Notes: generated by a model from the sequence alone, not told the origin. A stretch of DNA of 48,459 bases from Sphaerochaeta sp032144095 (GCF_032144095.1 NZ_JAVSNJ010000020.1:1-48459), one strand, 5' to 3'. Shown: positions 1-8,246, counted from the first letter of the stretch. Numbers and translations: made by a program.

Positions 1-1
1 T

Positions 2-1939
2 TGCAAGAGCCTCAACGGCATTGACCTGTTCGTCGACGGAAACGGAGACGCACTGGCCGAGACCGTGAACAACACGCTGATCGTACGAGCAGACGGTGGC
101 CTGAAGAGCATCGGTGCAGTACAGCTCCATGTTGAGAACGGAAAGGTCACCTCGACCTATCCTGTGGTCCTTCCTGCCTCTGATGTGCTCGACCCGATGA
201 AGAGCGCGATTGCCAAGGCGTACGAGCCGTTTGCGAGAGCAATGGGCTATACCCTTATGACCACCGTCCCTGAAGATCCAGCAGTAGTATCCTTGATCGG
301 ACCCTCACCGGTCGCCAAGGCTGCCGCTCCTGCACCGGCTCCCGCACCCGCACCAGCACCAGCACCAGCACCAGTTGCTGCCGCACCAGCACCCGCTGTT
401 GCCCCAGCCCCTGTAGCCGTTGCAAAGGGCACTGTTGTATATCCCTATGGTGTAACCGAAATCGTGAAGAACGCTGACGGCGCCAAGGAATTTGACTTAT
501 TCATCGTCCACACCAACGATGTCCACGGACATATCGAGGCTGTTGATGGTGGAATGGGTTATGCCAAGCTTGCAACCATGTTGAAGATGGGTCGTGCACT
601 TACCGACAACATCCTCTACCTTGATGCCGGCGATACAACCCATGGAACCAACCTTGCTAACATGTTCGAAGGTGAGACTGTAGGAGTCGCCCTTGACATG
701 CTTGGCCTCGATGCCATTGCTCCTGGCAACCACGACTTCAACTACGGCAAAGATCGCCTCATTGAAGCTGCAAAGCTTGCTTCCGAGTACACGAACATCA
801 AGGTCCTGAGTGCTAACGTACTTGATGCCAATGGGTACCTTGTGTTCCAGCCTTATCAGGTATATGACTTCAACGGCTTCAAGATTGCTGTCGTTGGTCT
901 GACCACCCCCGATACTGCTACCAAGACCCATCCCAAGAATGTTGAAGGTCTTTCGTTCATGAGTGATGTTATTGTACAGAATGCCCAGGCAGCTGTTGAT
1001 CTCGCCCACACCATGGTTGACTACGTTATTGTCCTTGGCCACATCGGCCTCGACTATGATGGAGCTTCCGGAGTGACCAGCGACTTGATCATCAATAACG
1101 TCAAGGGTATCGACCTCTTCATAGACGGTCACAGCCACACTGTTCTTCCCCAGGGTAAGAAAGTTGGTGACTCCTTGATCGTATCTACTGGAGACTTCCT
1201 TAAGAATGTTGGCCTGGTCCAGCTACATGTCAAGAATGACAAGGTAACTGCAACCTATCCAATGTTGATTTCCGCTAAAGATGTCCTTGATCCTGCAGCG
1301 TCCGAGCTTGCTCGTTCCTATGGGATTACCAGCATCCCTGATGATCCTCAGGTATCCGAATATGTCGGTTACATGAAGGCTCAACTCAGTGATAAGCTGA
1401 ACAAGGTCATTGCAACCATTCCTGAGGCACTTGATGGAGTACGTGATAATGTACGCACCAAGCCGACCAACCTTTCAAGGTTGATCACACAGGCTATGAC
1501 AGCTGAAAGCGGCGCTGACTTCACCATCACCAATGGCGGTGGCATCAGAGCTTCCATGAAGGCTGGTAATGTAACGATCGGTGATGTCATCAATGTACTG
1601 CCGTTCACCAACATCATTACTGTGTGTGAGATCAAGGGATCTGAAGTGTATGCCGCTCTCGAGCATGGCTACAGTATGCTCCCTGAAACGAATGGTGCTT
1701 TCTCCCAGACCGACCTGCAGGTTGTCTACAACCGCTTCGGTGCTCCTGGAAAGCGCATCCTGAGAGTCCTGCTCAACGGTAAGGCCATCGATAAGAATGC
1801 TACATACAAGGTAGCTACTAACGACTTTATGGCAGCTGGTGGAGACGGATACTCGATGTTTGGCCGAGTCCTTACTGAGGGTTCCTTGCTCAGCGACGTG
1901 TTCATGGACTTCCTGTCCAAGTACTATCCCGCTAAGTAA
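2..1939 (+). CDS. 5'-nucleotidase / UshA-type metallophosphoesterase, tandem modules, 5' end outside window
   Basis: The frame is open from base 2, so the true start lies upstream and the GTG at 65 is probably internal. The last ~480 codons form one complete UshA-type module. Its metallophosphatase domain has HTNDVHGH near 509, GNHDF near 725 and GHSHT near 1126. Its C-terminal 5'-nucleotidase domain has NGGGIR near 1534, DVINVLPFTN, and AAGGDGYSMF near the end. Family knowledge: two-metal hydrolysis of nucleotides or sugar-nucleotides outside the cytoplasm. Bases 2-290 align with the end of the same metallophosphatase domain (GIDLFVDGNG... versus GIDLFIDGHSH...; VQLHVENGKVTSTYP versus VQLHVKNDKVTATYP). 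The protein therefore carries a second upstream module joined by a Pro/Ala linker. In that upstream copy GHSHT is replaced by GNGDA, so metal-binding histidines are lost. A terminator follows the stop. Substrate is not deducible. Confidence 0.85.
   Translation, partial: CKSLNGIDLFVDGNGDALAETVNNTLIVRADGGLKSIGAVQLHVENGKVTSTYPVVLPASDVLDPMKSAIAKAYEPFARAMGYTLMTTVPEDPAVVSLIGPSPVAKAAAPAPAPAPAPAPAPAPVAAAPAPAVAPAPVAVAKGTVVYPYGVTEIVKNADGAKEFDLFIVHTNDVHGHIEAVDGGMGYAKLATMLKMGRALTDNILYLDAGDTTHGTNLANMFEGETVGVALDMLGLDAIAPGNHDFNYGKDRLIEAAKLASEYTNIKVLSANVLDANGYLVFQPYQVYDFNGFKIAVVGLTTPDTATKTHPKNVEGLSFMSDVIVQNAQAAVDLAHTMVDYVIVLGHIGLDYDGASGVTSDLIINNVKGIDLFIDGHSHTVLPQGKKVGDSLIVSTGDFLKNVGLVQLHVKNDKVTATYPMLISAKDVLDPAASELARSYGITSIPDDPQVSEYVGYMKAQLSDKLNKVIATIPEALDGVRDNVRTKPTNLSRLITQAMTAESGADFTITNGGGIRASMKAGNVTIGDVINVLPFTNIITVCEIKGSEVYAALEHGYSMLPETNGAFSQTDLQVVYNRFGAPGKRILRVLLNGKAIDKNATYKVATNDFMAAGGDGYSMFGRVLTEGSLLSDVFMDFLSKYYPAK
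318..425 (+). repeat. Pro/Ala-rich linker coding repeat
   Basis: This run encodes alternating Ala-Pro (eight or so AP steps, then AAAPAPAVAPAPVAVA) between the degenerate upstream module and the complete UshA module. It is built from gcaccagcacc-type near-repeats. Family knowledge: such AP tracts are stiff, extended interdomain linkers in secreted proteins. Confidence 0.8.
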
Positions 1940-1955
1940 GAATTACGCACTATCC

Positions 1956-1995
1956 AGTGGGCGGTTTCCAATAGGAAGCCGCCCACTTTTTCTCT
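1956..1995 (+). terminator. Rho-independent terminator of the nucleotidase gene
   Basis: A 14-bp stem (1956-1969 with 1974-1987, one G-U pair) closes an AATA loop and is followed by TTTTTCTCTC. It lies 17 bases after the stop codon. Confidence 0.93.
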
Positions 1996-2012
1996 CATCT
2001 CAAGAAAATCGC

Positions 2013-2041
2013 TTGACATAATTTTTTCTATAAGGTATCGT
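2013..2041 (+). promoter_or_regulatory. Promoter of tRNA-Asn
   Basis: A perfect -35 TTGACA (2013-2018), 17-base spacer and TATCGT (2036-2041) end 22 bases before the mature tRNA 5' end. This is the usual sigma-70 spacing for a stand-alone tRNA gene. Confidence 0.7.
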
Positions 2042-2063
2042 ACCAATCGTTCTTAGAGCATAT

Positions 2064-2136
<73 letters not shown>

Positions 2137-2147
2137 CTAGGAATTAC

Positions 2148-2178
2148 AAGCAATCCAATTTTTGGGTTGCTTTTTTTT
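2148..2178 (+). terminator. Terminator of tRNA-Asn
   Basis: AAGCAATCC (2148-2156) pairs with GGGTTGCTT (2164-2172) with one wobble, followed by an uninterrupted T tract. It starts 12 bases after the tRNA. Confidence 0.88.
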
Positions 2179-2210
2179 GGCTGCAATGGCATCGTTGCCT
2201 GCAGACAGAA

Positions 2211-2232
2211 ACAGCAGGGTTTCCCCTGCTGT
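2211..2232 (-). terminator. Hairpin downstream of galE, possible weak terminator
   Basis: A perfect 9-bp inverted repeat (ACAGCAGGG / CCCTGCTGT) with a 4-base loop lies 24 bases beyond the galE stop. On the minus strand it is followed by only TTCTGTCT, so intrinsic termination is uncertain. Confidence 0.4.
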
Positions 2233-2255
2233 ATGATGCTTCTCTCCGTTTGCTG

Positions 2256-3248
2256 CTATTTGAACATTGCGCTTTTCTTCTGGTTTGCCTGATAGACCTT
2301 CCATGTTGAGGCAATGATGGATTCCACTGAAGAGTGTTCAGCAACCCAACCCAATTCCTTTTTAGCCTTGGTCGATGAAGCTATGAGCTTTGCAGGGTCG
2401 CCTGGGCGTCGTTCGACATACTGGACATCAATTCCCTTGCCAGTGATCTCGCGGGCCGTGTCGATAATCTGTTGCACCGATAGGCCTGATTCTGAACCCA
2501 GATTGACTATAAGGTTCTGGTGGTTCTTCAGCAGATAGTCTGCAGCAAGCAGATGTCCTTTGGCCAGGTCGGTGACATGTACATAGTCTCGTACCCCTGT
2601 TCCATCCGGGGTATCATAATCATCCCCAAATACCAGAAGGTTAGGACGCAACCCTGCAGCCACTTCCATGACCACGGGAATAAGGTTGGCTGGGTTCATC
2701 TCAAGGCCAAGCATCCTACCATCCCCATCATATCCGGCTGCATTGAAATACCGTAATGAGACAAAATTGAAATCCTTGAGCTTTGAGTACCACTTGAGGT
2801 TCTCCTCGATACAGAGCTTGGTGTACCCGTAGTAGTTTGTAGGATTAGTAGGATGGCTCTCGTCCACTGGTAGGTAGCTAGGCTCTCCATAGACGGCTGC
2901 AGAGGAGGAGAGTATGAAATTCTTCACCTTCGCCCTGACACACTCTGTGATGAGGTTCAGGGAGCCTGTAATGTTGTTCTCGGAATACTTGAATGGTTTG
3001 AGCATGGATTCACCGGCTGCCTTGAAGGCGGCAAGATGGACAACCGCATCCCAACCCTCACTGAGGGCTGCCTTGACTTGGTCCTTGTTTAGGATGTCCC
3101 CCTCTATGAACCGGCATCGCTCATCTACATTGGATCGCAGGCCTGAGGAGAGGTTGTCGAATATGCCTACCGTGTCATTGCGTTCAAGAAAGGCTAGGGC
3201 GACGTGGGTACCTATGTACCCTGCGCCTCCAAATAACAGTACTTTCAT
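2256..3248 (-). CDS. galE: UDP-glucose 4-epimerase
   Basis: This 330-residue extended short-chain dehydrogenase interconverts UDP-glucose and UDP-galactose with bound NAD in the cytoplasm. The Rossmann motif GGAGYIG is at residues 7-13, SSS of the catalytic triad at ~114-116 and YxxxK (Y140, K144) inside NYYGYTKL. RDYVHVTDLAKGH and the C-terminal ELGWVAEHS segment are typical of GalE. Length matches the family (~330-340). An AAGGAG Shine-Dalgarno precedes ATG by ten bases. It is the last gene of a three-gene minus-strand operon behind a phosphohexomutase, so the pair probably supplies nucleotide sugars for surface glycans or galactose use (inference). Confidence 0.95.
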   Translation of the reverse strand: MKVLLFGGAGYIGTHVALAFLERNDTVGIFDNLSSGLRSNVDERCRFIEGDILNKDQVKAALSEGWDAVVHLAAFKAAGESMLKPFKYSENNITGSLNLITECVRAKVKNFILSSSAAVYGEPSYLPVDESHPTNPTNYYGYTKLCIEENLKWYSKLKDFNFVSLRYFNAAGYDGDGRMLGLEMNPANLIPVVMEVAAGLRPNLLVFGDDYDTPDGTGVRDYVHVTDLAKGHLLAADYLLKNHQNLIVNLGSESGLSVQQIIDTAREITGKGIDVQYVERRPGDPAKLIASSTKAKKELGWVAEHSSVESIIASTWKVYQANQKKSAMFK

Positions 3249-3279
3249 GGAAGATACTCCTTCATGTGGAATGGTGGTA

Positions 3280-4617
3280 TTAGTTAAACTGCTTGATTAT
3301 TGCAGTAAGCGCATCTGTTCGTTCTTGTAGCTCTTCGTTGCTCTTTGCCTCTACGACTAGCCTGAGGTAGGGTTCCGTATTTGATTTGCGAACATTGAAC
3401 CACCAGGTGGGAAACTCGATTCGGTACCCATCGAAATCAAGGACCTTTTCGGGTTTGTCCTGGGTGACAAATCTTTCATAGAGGGCATCCATTGCCTTAT
3501 CCTTCTCTTCCAGTTTGAAGTTTATCTCCCCACTATTGGCGTATGCAATGATGGTATCGATGAAACTGCTCAGGGTGATGCCCTGCTTCTTGAGGTCGGC
3601 TACCACCTCAAGCACAATGAGGGAGGCCAGGAAGCCACTGTCACAGTTGAAGAAATCTCGGAAGTAGTAGTGCCCTGCAAGCTCTCCTCCAAATATTGCG
3701 CCAAGCTCCCTTAGCTTGATCTTTGCAAACGCATGGCCGACTTTCCAGACATGAACCGCTGCCCCATGTTTGGAGAGGTATTCGGTTGTGGACCTGCTGG
3801 TTCGAATGTCAACCAGGACATTTCCCTTCTCGCTTTTGAGGTAGTGGTATCCAAGGACCGCTGTAATGTAATCTGGTTGTATGAAGCGTCCTTTCTCATC
3901 GATGAACATGACTCGGTCGGCATCGCCATCGTAAATGACTCCGACATCGCTTTTGTTGGAAAGGACCGCCGCCTTGATATCCCGGCAATTTTCCTCTTCA
4001 AGGGGATTGGGCTCATGGGCAGGGAACGTCCCGTCAAAATGGTCGTAGAGATAGCTTGGCTTTTCGCCAAACAGGTCCTTGGCCAGGAGATTGGCCATAC
4101 CGTGGGAAAGGTCAAAGGAGATGTTCAGTTTTGAGGTATCGGGTACAAAGGGTGCAAGGAATGCAAGATAGGGTGTCTTTGCATCCTTTTTGATGATGGT
4201 TCCCTTCTTTTTCTCCACGACGATGGGTTCGTTTAGAACCATCATCTCCAGTTCCTTCAGGCCAGAGTCAGAGCCGACCGGGACAGCTTTCGTCCTGCTG
4301 ATCTTCAAGCCGTTGTACTTGGCTGGGTTATGGCTTGCAGTGATCTGGACCGAAGCGCCGGATGCAAAGTGGACGGTGGCAAAGTAGACCATGGGAGTGG
4401 TGGCAAGGCCAATGTCCCAGACATCTGCGCCACTGTCGGTTATGCCCCTGCTCAATGCCTCAAAGATCTCGTCACTGGTAGTACGGACATCCCGTCCTAC
4501 CACCACCTCTTTGCAGTTCAGCAGTTTTGGGAGAAAAAACCCTATTTTATAGACGGTTTCCTTGTTGAAATCCTGGTTATAGATTCCTCGTATGTCGTAT
4601 GCCTTGAAAGCACCCAT
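3280..4617 (-). CDS. Phosphomannomutase / phosphoglucomutase (alpha-D-phosphohexomutase)
   Basis: A 445-residue phosphohexomutase that shifts phosphate between C6 and C1 of mannose or glucose. The phosphoserine loop TASHNP has its Ser at ~95. The metal loop is YDGDADRVMFID, the sugar-binding loop GGELAGHYYFRDF, and the phosphate-binding loop KSNTEPYLRLVVEA near the C-terminus, so all four domains are present. Domain order and length match ManB/AlgC enzymes, which commonly accept both sugars; which one is preferred cannot be read from sequence. AGGAGGA lies seven bases before the ATG. It is 31 bases upstream of galE and 9 bases downstream of the previous gene, so co-transcription is likely. 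Confidence 0.93.
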   Translation of the reverse strand: MGAFKAYDIRGIYNQDFNKETVYKIGFFLPKLLNCKEVVVGRDVRTTSDEIFEALSRGITDSGADVWDIGLATTPMVYFATVHFASGASVQITASHNPAKYNGLKISRTKAVPVGSDSGLKELEMMVLNEPIVVEKKKGTIIKKDAKTPYLAFLAPFVPDTSKLNISFDLSHGMANLLAKDLFGEKPSYLYDHFDGTFPAHEPNPLEEENCRDIKAAVLSNKSDVGVIYDGDADRVMFIDEKGRFIQPDYITAVLGYHYLKSEKGNVLVDIRTSRSTTEYLSKHGAAVHVWKVGHAFAKIKLRELGAIFGGELAGHYYFRDFFNCDSGFLASLIVLEVVADLKKQGITLSSFIDTIIAYANSGEINFKLEEKDKAMDALYERFVTQDKPEKVLDFDGYRIEFPTWWFNVRKSNTEPYLRLVVEAKSNEELQERTDALTAIIKQFN

Positions 4618-4626
4618 ATGTTCCTC

Positions 4627-5085
4627 CTATGCTTGTAGAGCAACCGCAAATGCCTTGCGATCTATCAATTCGAAGAAATGGACAGTCCCATCCTTGAGGA
4701 TGACCATTTCAACCATTTGCCTAAATATCCTGTCCAGTAGGTTGGCACTGGGTAGGTCATCGGTTTTCTTCAGCCCTTGGGTTACCTTCAGAGCTTGGGC
4801 TTTGACTACCTGTCTGGTGGTACCCAGTTCATCAAGAGAGAAGGAGCCTTCATATTTCTGAAACGGTTGCTTGCTCTTCTTGGGTTTGAGGGAGATGCCA
4901 AACATGCTTGGGTTTCTTTCAAAATCCTCAAAGAAAAAGGTGTCGCCGCATCTATAGAGGAATACTCCGAACTCCCGGGAGATCTCATGGTTATTCCCAT
5001 ACCAGGTTGCATAGGTTTTCCATGTAATTTTGGCTTGGTGGCGTGTCTCCAGTTCATCAATAAAGGCTTGAGCATCTTCATCCAT
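4627..5085 (-). CDS. Conserved hypothetical protein, first gene of the pgm-galE operon
   Basis: A 152-residue soluble, charged protein with no signal peptide or membrane segment. I do not recognise a named domain. It contains a Trp/Tyr-rich stretch (TWKTYATWYGNN), alternating hydrophobic/charged strands (FGVFLYRCGDTFFFEDF) and a C-terminal MVEMVILKDGTVHFFELIDRK that suggests beta structure. GAAGGA precedes the ATG. The stop is nine bases before the phosphohexomutase ATG, so it leads that operon. A role in sugar-nucleotide metabolism is suggested by position only. Confidence 0.75.
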   Translation of the reverse strand: MDEDAQAFIDELETRHQAKITWKTYATWYGNNHEISREFGVFLYRCGDTFFFEDFERNPSMFGISLKPKKSKQPFQKYEGSFSLDELGTTRQVVKAQALKVTQGLKKTDDLPSANLLDRIFRQMVEMVILKDGTVHFFELIDRKAFAVALQA

Positions 5086-5165
5086 AATAGTTTTTCCTTC
5101 GCTTCTCTAGCTTTTTTCTATAGTAGCATATACACTGCATTGCAGAAAGAGCTATCAGGGGCGTC

Positions 5166-7880
5166 ATGGATTATACGGAAAAGGATTTTGGAAAGATTTT
5201 AAAGGCAAACGCTTTGAAAATGCGTCGTTTGATGCTGAAAAGTGGAACGACGTGCATGAGAGTGTATGATAGGAATCTTGAAGGATTTCCTGTTACTGTT
5301 GATATTTATGGACCCTATGCACGAATTACTGATTTCAGTGAAGACGGATTGGACGACCAGACTGAGGCAAGCTGCTGTGATATTGTCTCGAGGATGCTCT
5401 ATGTCCAGTCTACCCATGTAGTGTTTCATCGCCGGCCAAAGAGAGTCGGCAAGGAACAGCATGAGGTGCAGAGTGAAGAGTCTCTTCTGGTTCAGGTAAC
5501 GGAAAACAACTTGATTTTTACCGTCGATCTGACCAAACGTATCGATACCGGGCTATTCCTGGACCATATGGTTACTCGTGATATGGTCAGGTCTATGAGC
5601 GAAGGGCTTTCGGTACTGAATTTGTTCTCCTATACTGGATCTTTCTCTGTGTACGCTGCAAAAGGCGGAGCAAGGAGAGTCGAGTCGGTGGACTTGAATG
5701 CCAGCTATACAGCATGGGCTCAGAAGAACCTTATGGATAATGGGTTTCCAGAGGAACTCTTCCCCTGTATTGCCAGCGATGCTTGGCAATATGTTGTAGA
5801 TGCGGTACAGGAAGGGCGGAAGTATGATCTGATCGTGTTCGATCCGCCAAGTTTCTCCAATAGCAGGAAAATGGACCATGACTTTGATGTCCAGAGAGAT
5901 TACCTGCGTTGGATACGGGTGCTGAATGCACTGTTGACAAGGGATGGAATTCTCTTGTTCTCTACAAACCTTAGTTCCTTCGGAATGGACAAAGGCAGAA
6001 TTCGCGGTTATGAGATTCAGGAAATAAGCTCGAACGTAGCAGCACCGGGCTTTACACACAAGTTGGGGATCGCGAAAAGTTGGTTGCTCTATAAGCAACA
6101 GGAAGTACGGATCTATGCAGAAGACCTGCAAACCGTTGACAAGAAAGCTGGCAAGAACCAGCGCGATATTGAAAAAGTGGAAATAATAACCATGGCTAAG
6201 AAAAAAGAAAAGATTGAAGAAATGATTGAAGACGTCAAGATTGACGCAGTAGTTACTGAAGATACCGTACAGGCTGATACCAACGTAGAAGAAACTGTAG
6301 AGAAAACTGTAGTTATTGAAGAAGAAATCCCTGAAGAAATGGAACTCTCTGATGATGACACCCTCGAAGAGGATGAGTATCAGGATGAAGAGGAAGGCGA
6401 ATTTGATGAGGAAGAAGCCCCAGTGGCAGAAGCCAACAGCATCGAAGACGATGTCCTGACCCTTCAATGGGATGATGATGATATTGCCCTTGCTACTCCT
6501 GTAACCCAGGAAGAAGCACCTGAAGCAGATCGTAGGGCACCACGCTCATATGATGACCGTGCTCCAAGAGACGATCGTGGTGGTCGTGATGACCGCCGCC
6601 CCTCCTATGGTGACCGTGGCGATCGTGATGGTGGCCGTGGCGATCGTGATGGTGGCCGTGGCGATCGTGATGGTGGCCGTCCTTCCTATGGCGACCGTGG
6701 TGGTCGTGATGGTGGCCGTCCTTCCTATGGCGATCGTGGTGGTCGTGATGGTGGCCGTCCTTCCTATGGCGACAGACCCTCCTATGGTGACAGAGAGCGC
6801 AAGCCCTTTGACCGTGATGGAGCCCGTCCTTCCTATGGCGACAGACCCTCCTACGGCGACAGAGAGCGCAAGCCCTTTGACCGTGATGGAGCCCGTCCTT
6901 CCTATGGCGACAGACCCTCCTATGGCGACAGAGAGCGCAAGCCCTTTGACCGCGATGGAGCCCGTCCTTCCTATGGCGACAGACCCTCCTATGGCGACAG
7001 AGAGCGCAAGCCCTTTGACCGCGATGGAGCCCGTCCTTCCTATGGTGACAGGCCCTCCTATGGCGATCGTGAGCGCAAGCCTTTTGACCGCGATGGAGCC
7101 CGTCCTTCCTATGGTGACAGACCCTCCTATGGCGACAGAGAGCGTAAGCCCTTTGACCGTGATGGAGCACGTCCTTCCTATGGCGACAGAGAGCGCAAGC
7201 CCTTTGACCGTGATGGAGCCCGTCCTTCCTATGGTGACAGAGAGCGCAAGCCCTTCGACCGTGATGGAGCCCGTCCTTCCTATGGCGACAGAGAGCGCAA
7301 GCCCTTTGACCGTGATGGAGCCCGTCCTTCCTATGGCGACAGAGAGCGCAAGCCCTTCGACCGCGATGGAGCCCGTCCTTCCTATGGCGATCGTGAGCGC
7401 AAGCCCTTTGACCGTGATGGAGCCCGTCCTTCCTATGGTGACAGAGAGCGCAAGCCCTTTGACCGCGATGGAGCACGTCCTTCCTATGGCGATCGTGAGC
7501 GCAAGCCCTTTGACCGCGATGGAGCACGTCCTTCCTATGGCGATCGTGAGCGCAAGCCCTTTGACCGCGATGGAGCCCGTCCTTCCTATGGCGACAGAGA
7601 GCGCAAGCCCTTCGACCGTGATGGAGCACGTCCTTCCTATGGCGATCGTGAGCGCAAGCCCTTTGACCGTGATGGAGCCCGTCCTTCCTACGGCGATCGT
7701 GAGCGCAAGCCCTTTGACCGTGATGGTGGCCGTCCTGCTTTTGATGGTCCAAGCAGAGAGAGAAAGTCTTCTCCCAAACCGTATGGCTTTGACAAGTTCA
7801 AGGAAACACGAACTAGGGGTGAGGAAGAGAGCAGAGACTCGTTCTTCTGGCTTGATGACAAGAAAAAGGATGACAAATAA
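5166..7880 (+). CDS. RlmK-like 23S rRNA methyltransferase fused to an acidic and SYGDR-repeat disordered tail
   Basis: Residues 1-~325 match the C-terminal (RlmK) half of RlmKL, a SAM-dependent enzyme making m7G2069 in 23S rRNA. Motifs seen: DTGLFLDHMVTRDMV, SAM loop NLFSYTGSFSVYAAKGGA, acidic ribose contact VDLNASYTAWAQKN, and DPPSFSN (motif IV). Without a stop the frame continues into a Lys/Glu stretch (MAKKKEKIEEMIED, Met343 at 6192), a strongly acidic block (EEEEGEFDEEEAP), then Arg/Gly/Asp/Tyr repeats to residue 855 and a short basic end. Low complexity predicts disorder; RG- and SYG-type tails bind RNA in other proteins. AGGGG precedes the ATG by five bases. Met343 could start a separate protein, but it has no good Shine-Dalgarno and no upstream stop. 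I favour one 904-residue fusion. Confidence 0.82.
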   Translation: MDYTEKDFGKILKANALKMRRLMLKSGTTCMRVYDRNLEGFPVTVDIYGPYARITDFSEDGLDDQTEASCCDIVSRMLYVQSTHVVFHRRPKRVGKEQHEVQSEESLLVQVTENNLIFTVDLTKRIDTGLFLDHMVTRDMVRSMSEGLSVLNLFSYTGSFSVYAAKGGARRVESVDLNASYTAWAQKNLMDNGFPEELFPCIASDAWQYVVDAVQEGRKYDLIVFDPPSFSNSRKMDHDFDVQRDYLRWIRVLNALLTRDGILLFSTNLSSFGMDKGRIRGYEIQEISSNVAAPGFTHKLGIAKSWLLYKQQEVRIYAEDLQTVDKKAGKNQRDIEKVEIITMAKKKEKIEEMIEDVKIDAVVTEDTVQADTNVEETVEKTVVIEEEIPEEMELSDDDTLEEDEYQDEEEGEFDEEEAPVAEANSIEDDVLTLQWDDDDIALATPVTQEEAPEADRRAPRSYDDRAPRDDRGGRDDRRPSYGDRGDRDGGRGDRDGGRGDRDGGRPSYGDRGGRDGGRPSYGDRGGRDGGRPSYGDRPSYGDRERKPFDRDGARPSYGDRPSYGDRERKPFDRDGARPSYGDRPSYGDRERKPFDRDGARPSYGDRPSYGDRERKPFDRDGARPSYGDRPSYGDRERKPFDRDGARPSYGDRPSYGDRERKPFDRDGARPSYGDRERKPFDRDGARPSYGDRERKPFDRDGARPSYGDRERKPFDRDGARPSYGDRERKPFDRDGARPSYGDRERKPFDRDGARPSYGDRERKPFDRDGARPSYGDRERKPFDRDGARPSYGDRERKPFDRDGARPSYGDRERKPFDRDGARPSYGDRERKPFDRDGARPSYGDRERKPFDRDGGRPAFDGPSRERKSSPKPYGFDKFKETRTRGEEESRDSFFWLDDKKKDDK
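6756..7730 (+). repeat. In-frame tandem repeat array, 6 x 69 bp then 11 x 51 bp
   Basis: The 51-bp unit encodes RPSYGDRERKPFDRDGA. The first six units are 69 bp, carrying an extra RPSYGD. In all, 17 copies of ERKPFDRDG encode residues 531-855. Units differ only by synonymous changes (GAC AGA versus GAT CGT for Asp-Arg, GAC CGT versus GAC CGC), apart from the final Gly in place of Ala. Near-identity implies recent expansion and probable length variation between strains. A shorter GDRDGGR/SYGDRGG repeat block precedes it (~6597-6755). Long open frames in other phases here are artefacts of the repeat. Confidence 0.96.
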
Positions 7881-7903
7881 CCACATAGGTTATCCAACGA
7901 AAG

Positions 7904-7933
7904 ATCCCAGGCCTAACGGCTTGGGATTTTTCA
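7904..7933 (+). terminator. Terminator of the methyltransferase-repeat gene
   Basis: A 10-bp stem (ATCCCAGGCC / GGCTTGGGAT, one wobble) with TAAC loop is followed by TTTTCATT, 24 bases after the stop. Confidence 0.88.
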
Positions 7934-8205
7934 TTGAGGGTAGAAATGAACACCAAAGTGGGGTTTCTGCCATGAAGGAATATCTTGTAACCATTCTGAT
8001 AAAAATTGCTGTAACCATAGCTTTGCTATGATATACTCCCATTTATACATACTAATGGGTACGCGATGGTGCTATTTTTGGAGATCCTCTTATGGATTTG
8101 GACAGGCAGTTTGGAAATAGACTCTTGCTTCTCTGCTTTTGCAAAGGTTGGTAGGGAGAAGACTTTCCAAAATCGAATACACATGTGTTGATTTGCTTAG
8201 ATACG
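7934..8205 (+). other. Intergenic region with extended -10 promoter and folded leader or small RNA candidate
   Basis: No conserved gene is recognised. An extended -10 (TGC-TATGAT, hexamer 8027-8032) would start a transcript near 8039. Downstream, TTTGGAAA (8110-8117) pairs with TTTCCAAA (8164-8171) and, inside it, CTTCTC (8128-8133) with GAGAAG (8156-8161), giving a long interrupted hairpin. Two tiny frames overlap: MDLDRQFGNRLLLLCFCKGW at 8092-8154, with GGAG nine bases upstream, and a 41-codon frame from 8066. Neither resembles a known protein. A small regulatory RNA, a perR leader or degenerate spacer are all possible. Confidence 0.3.
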
Positions 8206-8234
8206 TTGACACACGGGAATAGGTGAGTTATTCT
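8206..8234 (+). promoter_or_regulatory. Promoter of the perR-rubrerythrin operon
   Basis: TTGACA (8206-8211), a 17-base spacer and TATTCT (8229-8234). The start site would be near 8241, giving a ~27-nt leader to perR with AGGAT before ATG. Confidence 0.65.
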
Positions 8235-8246
8235 CTTATATGAGAA
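8231..8246. promoter_or_regulatory. Inverted repeat over the -10, candidate PerR operator
   Basis: TTCTC-TTATAT-GAGAA has perfect 5-bp arms and overlaps the -10 hexamer and start site. It is AT-rich and about the size of a PerR/Fur box but does not match TTATAATnATTATAA closely. Autoregulation is an inference from position. Confidence 0.4.

Noticed and set aside
6756..7730. Direct repeats resembling a CRISPR array
   Set aside because: Units are contiguous and in frame with no unique spacers, and both unit lengths are multiples of three inside a gene.
6493..8031. Very long open frames on both strands over the repeat array
   Set aside because: They are phase shadows of the 51/69-bp coding repeat; their translations are His/Arg or Met/Pro periodic runs with no independent start signals.
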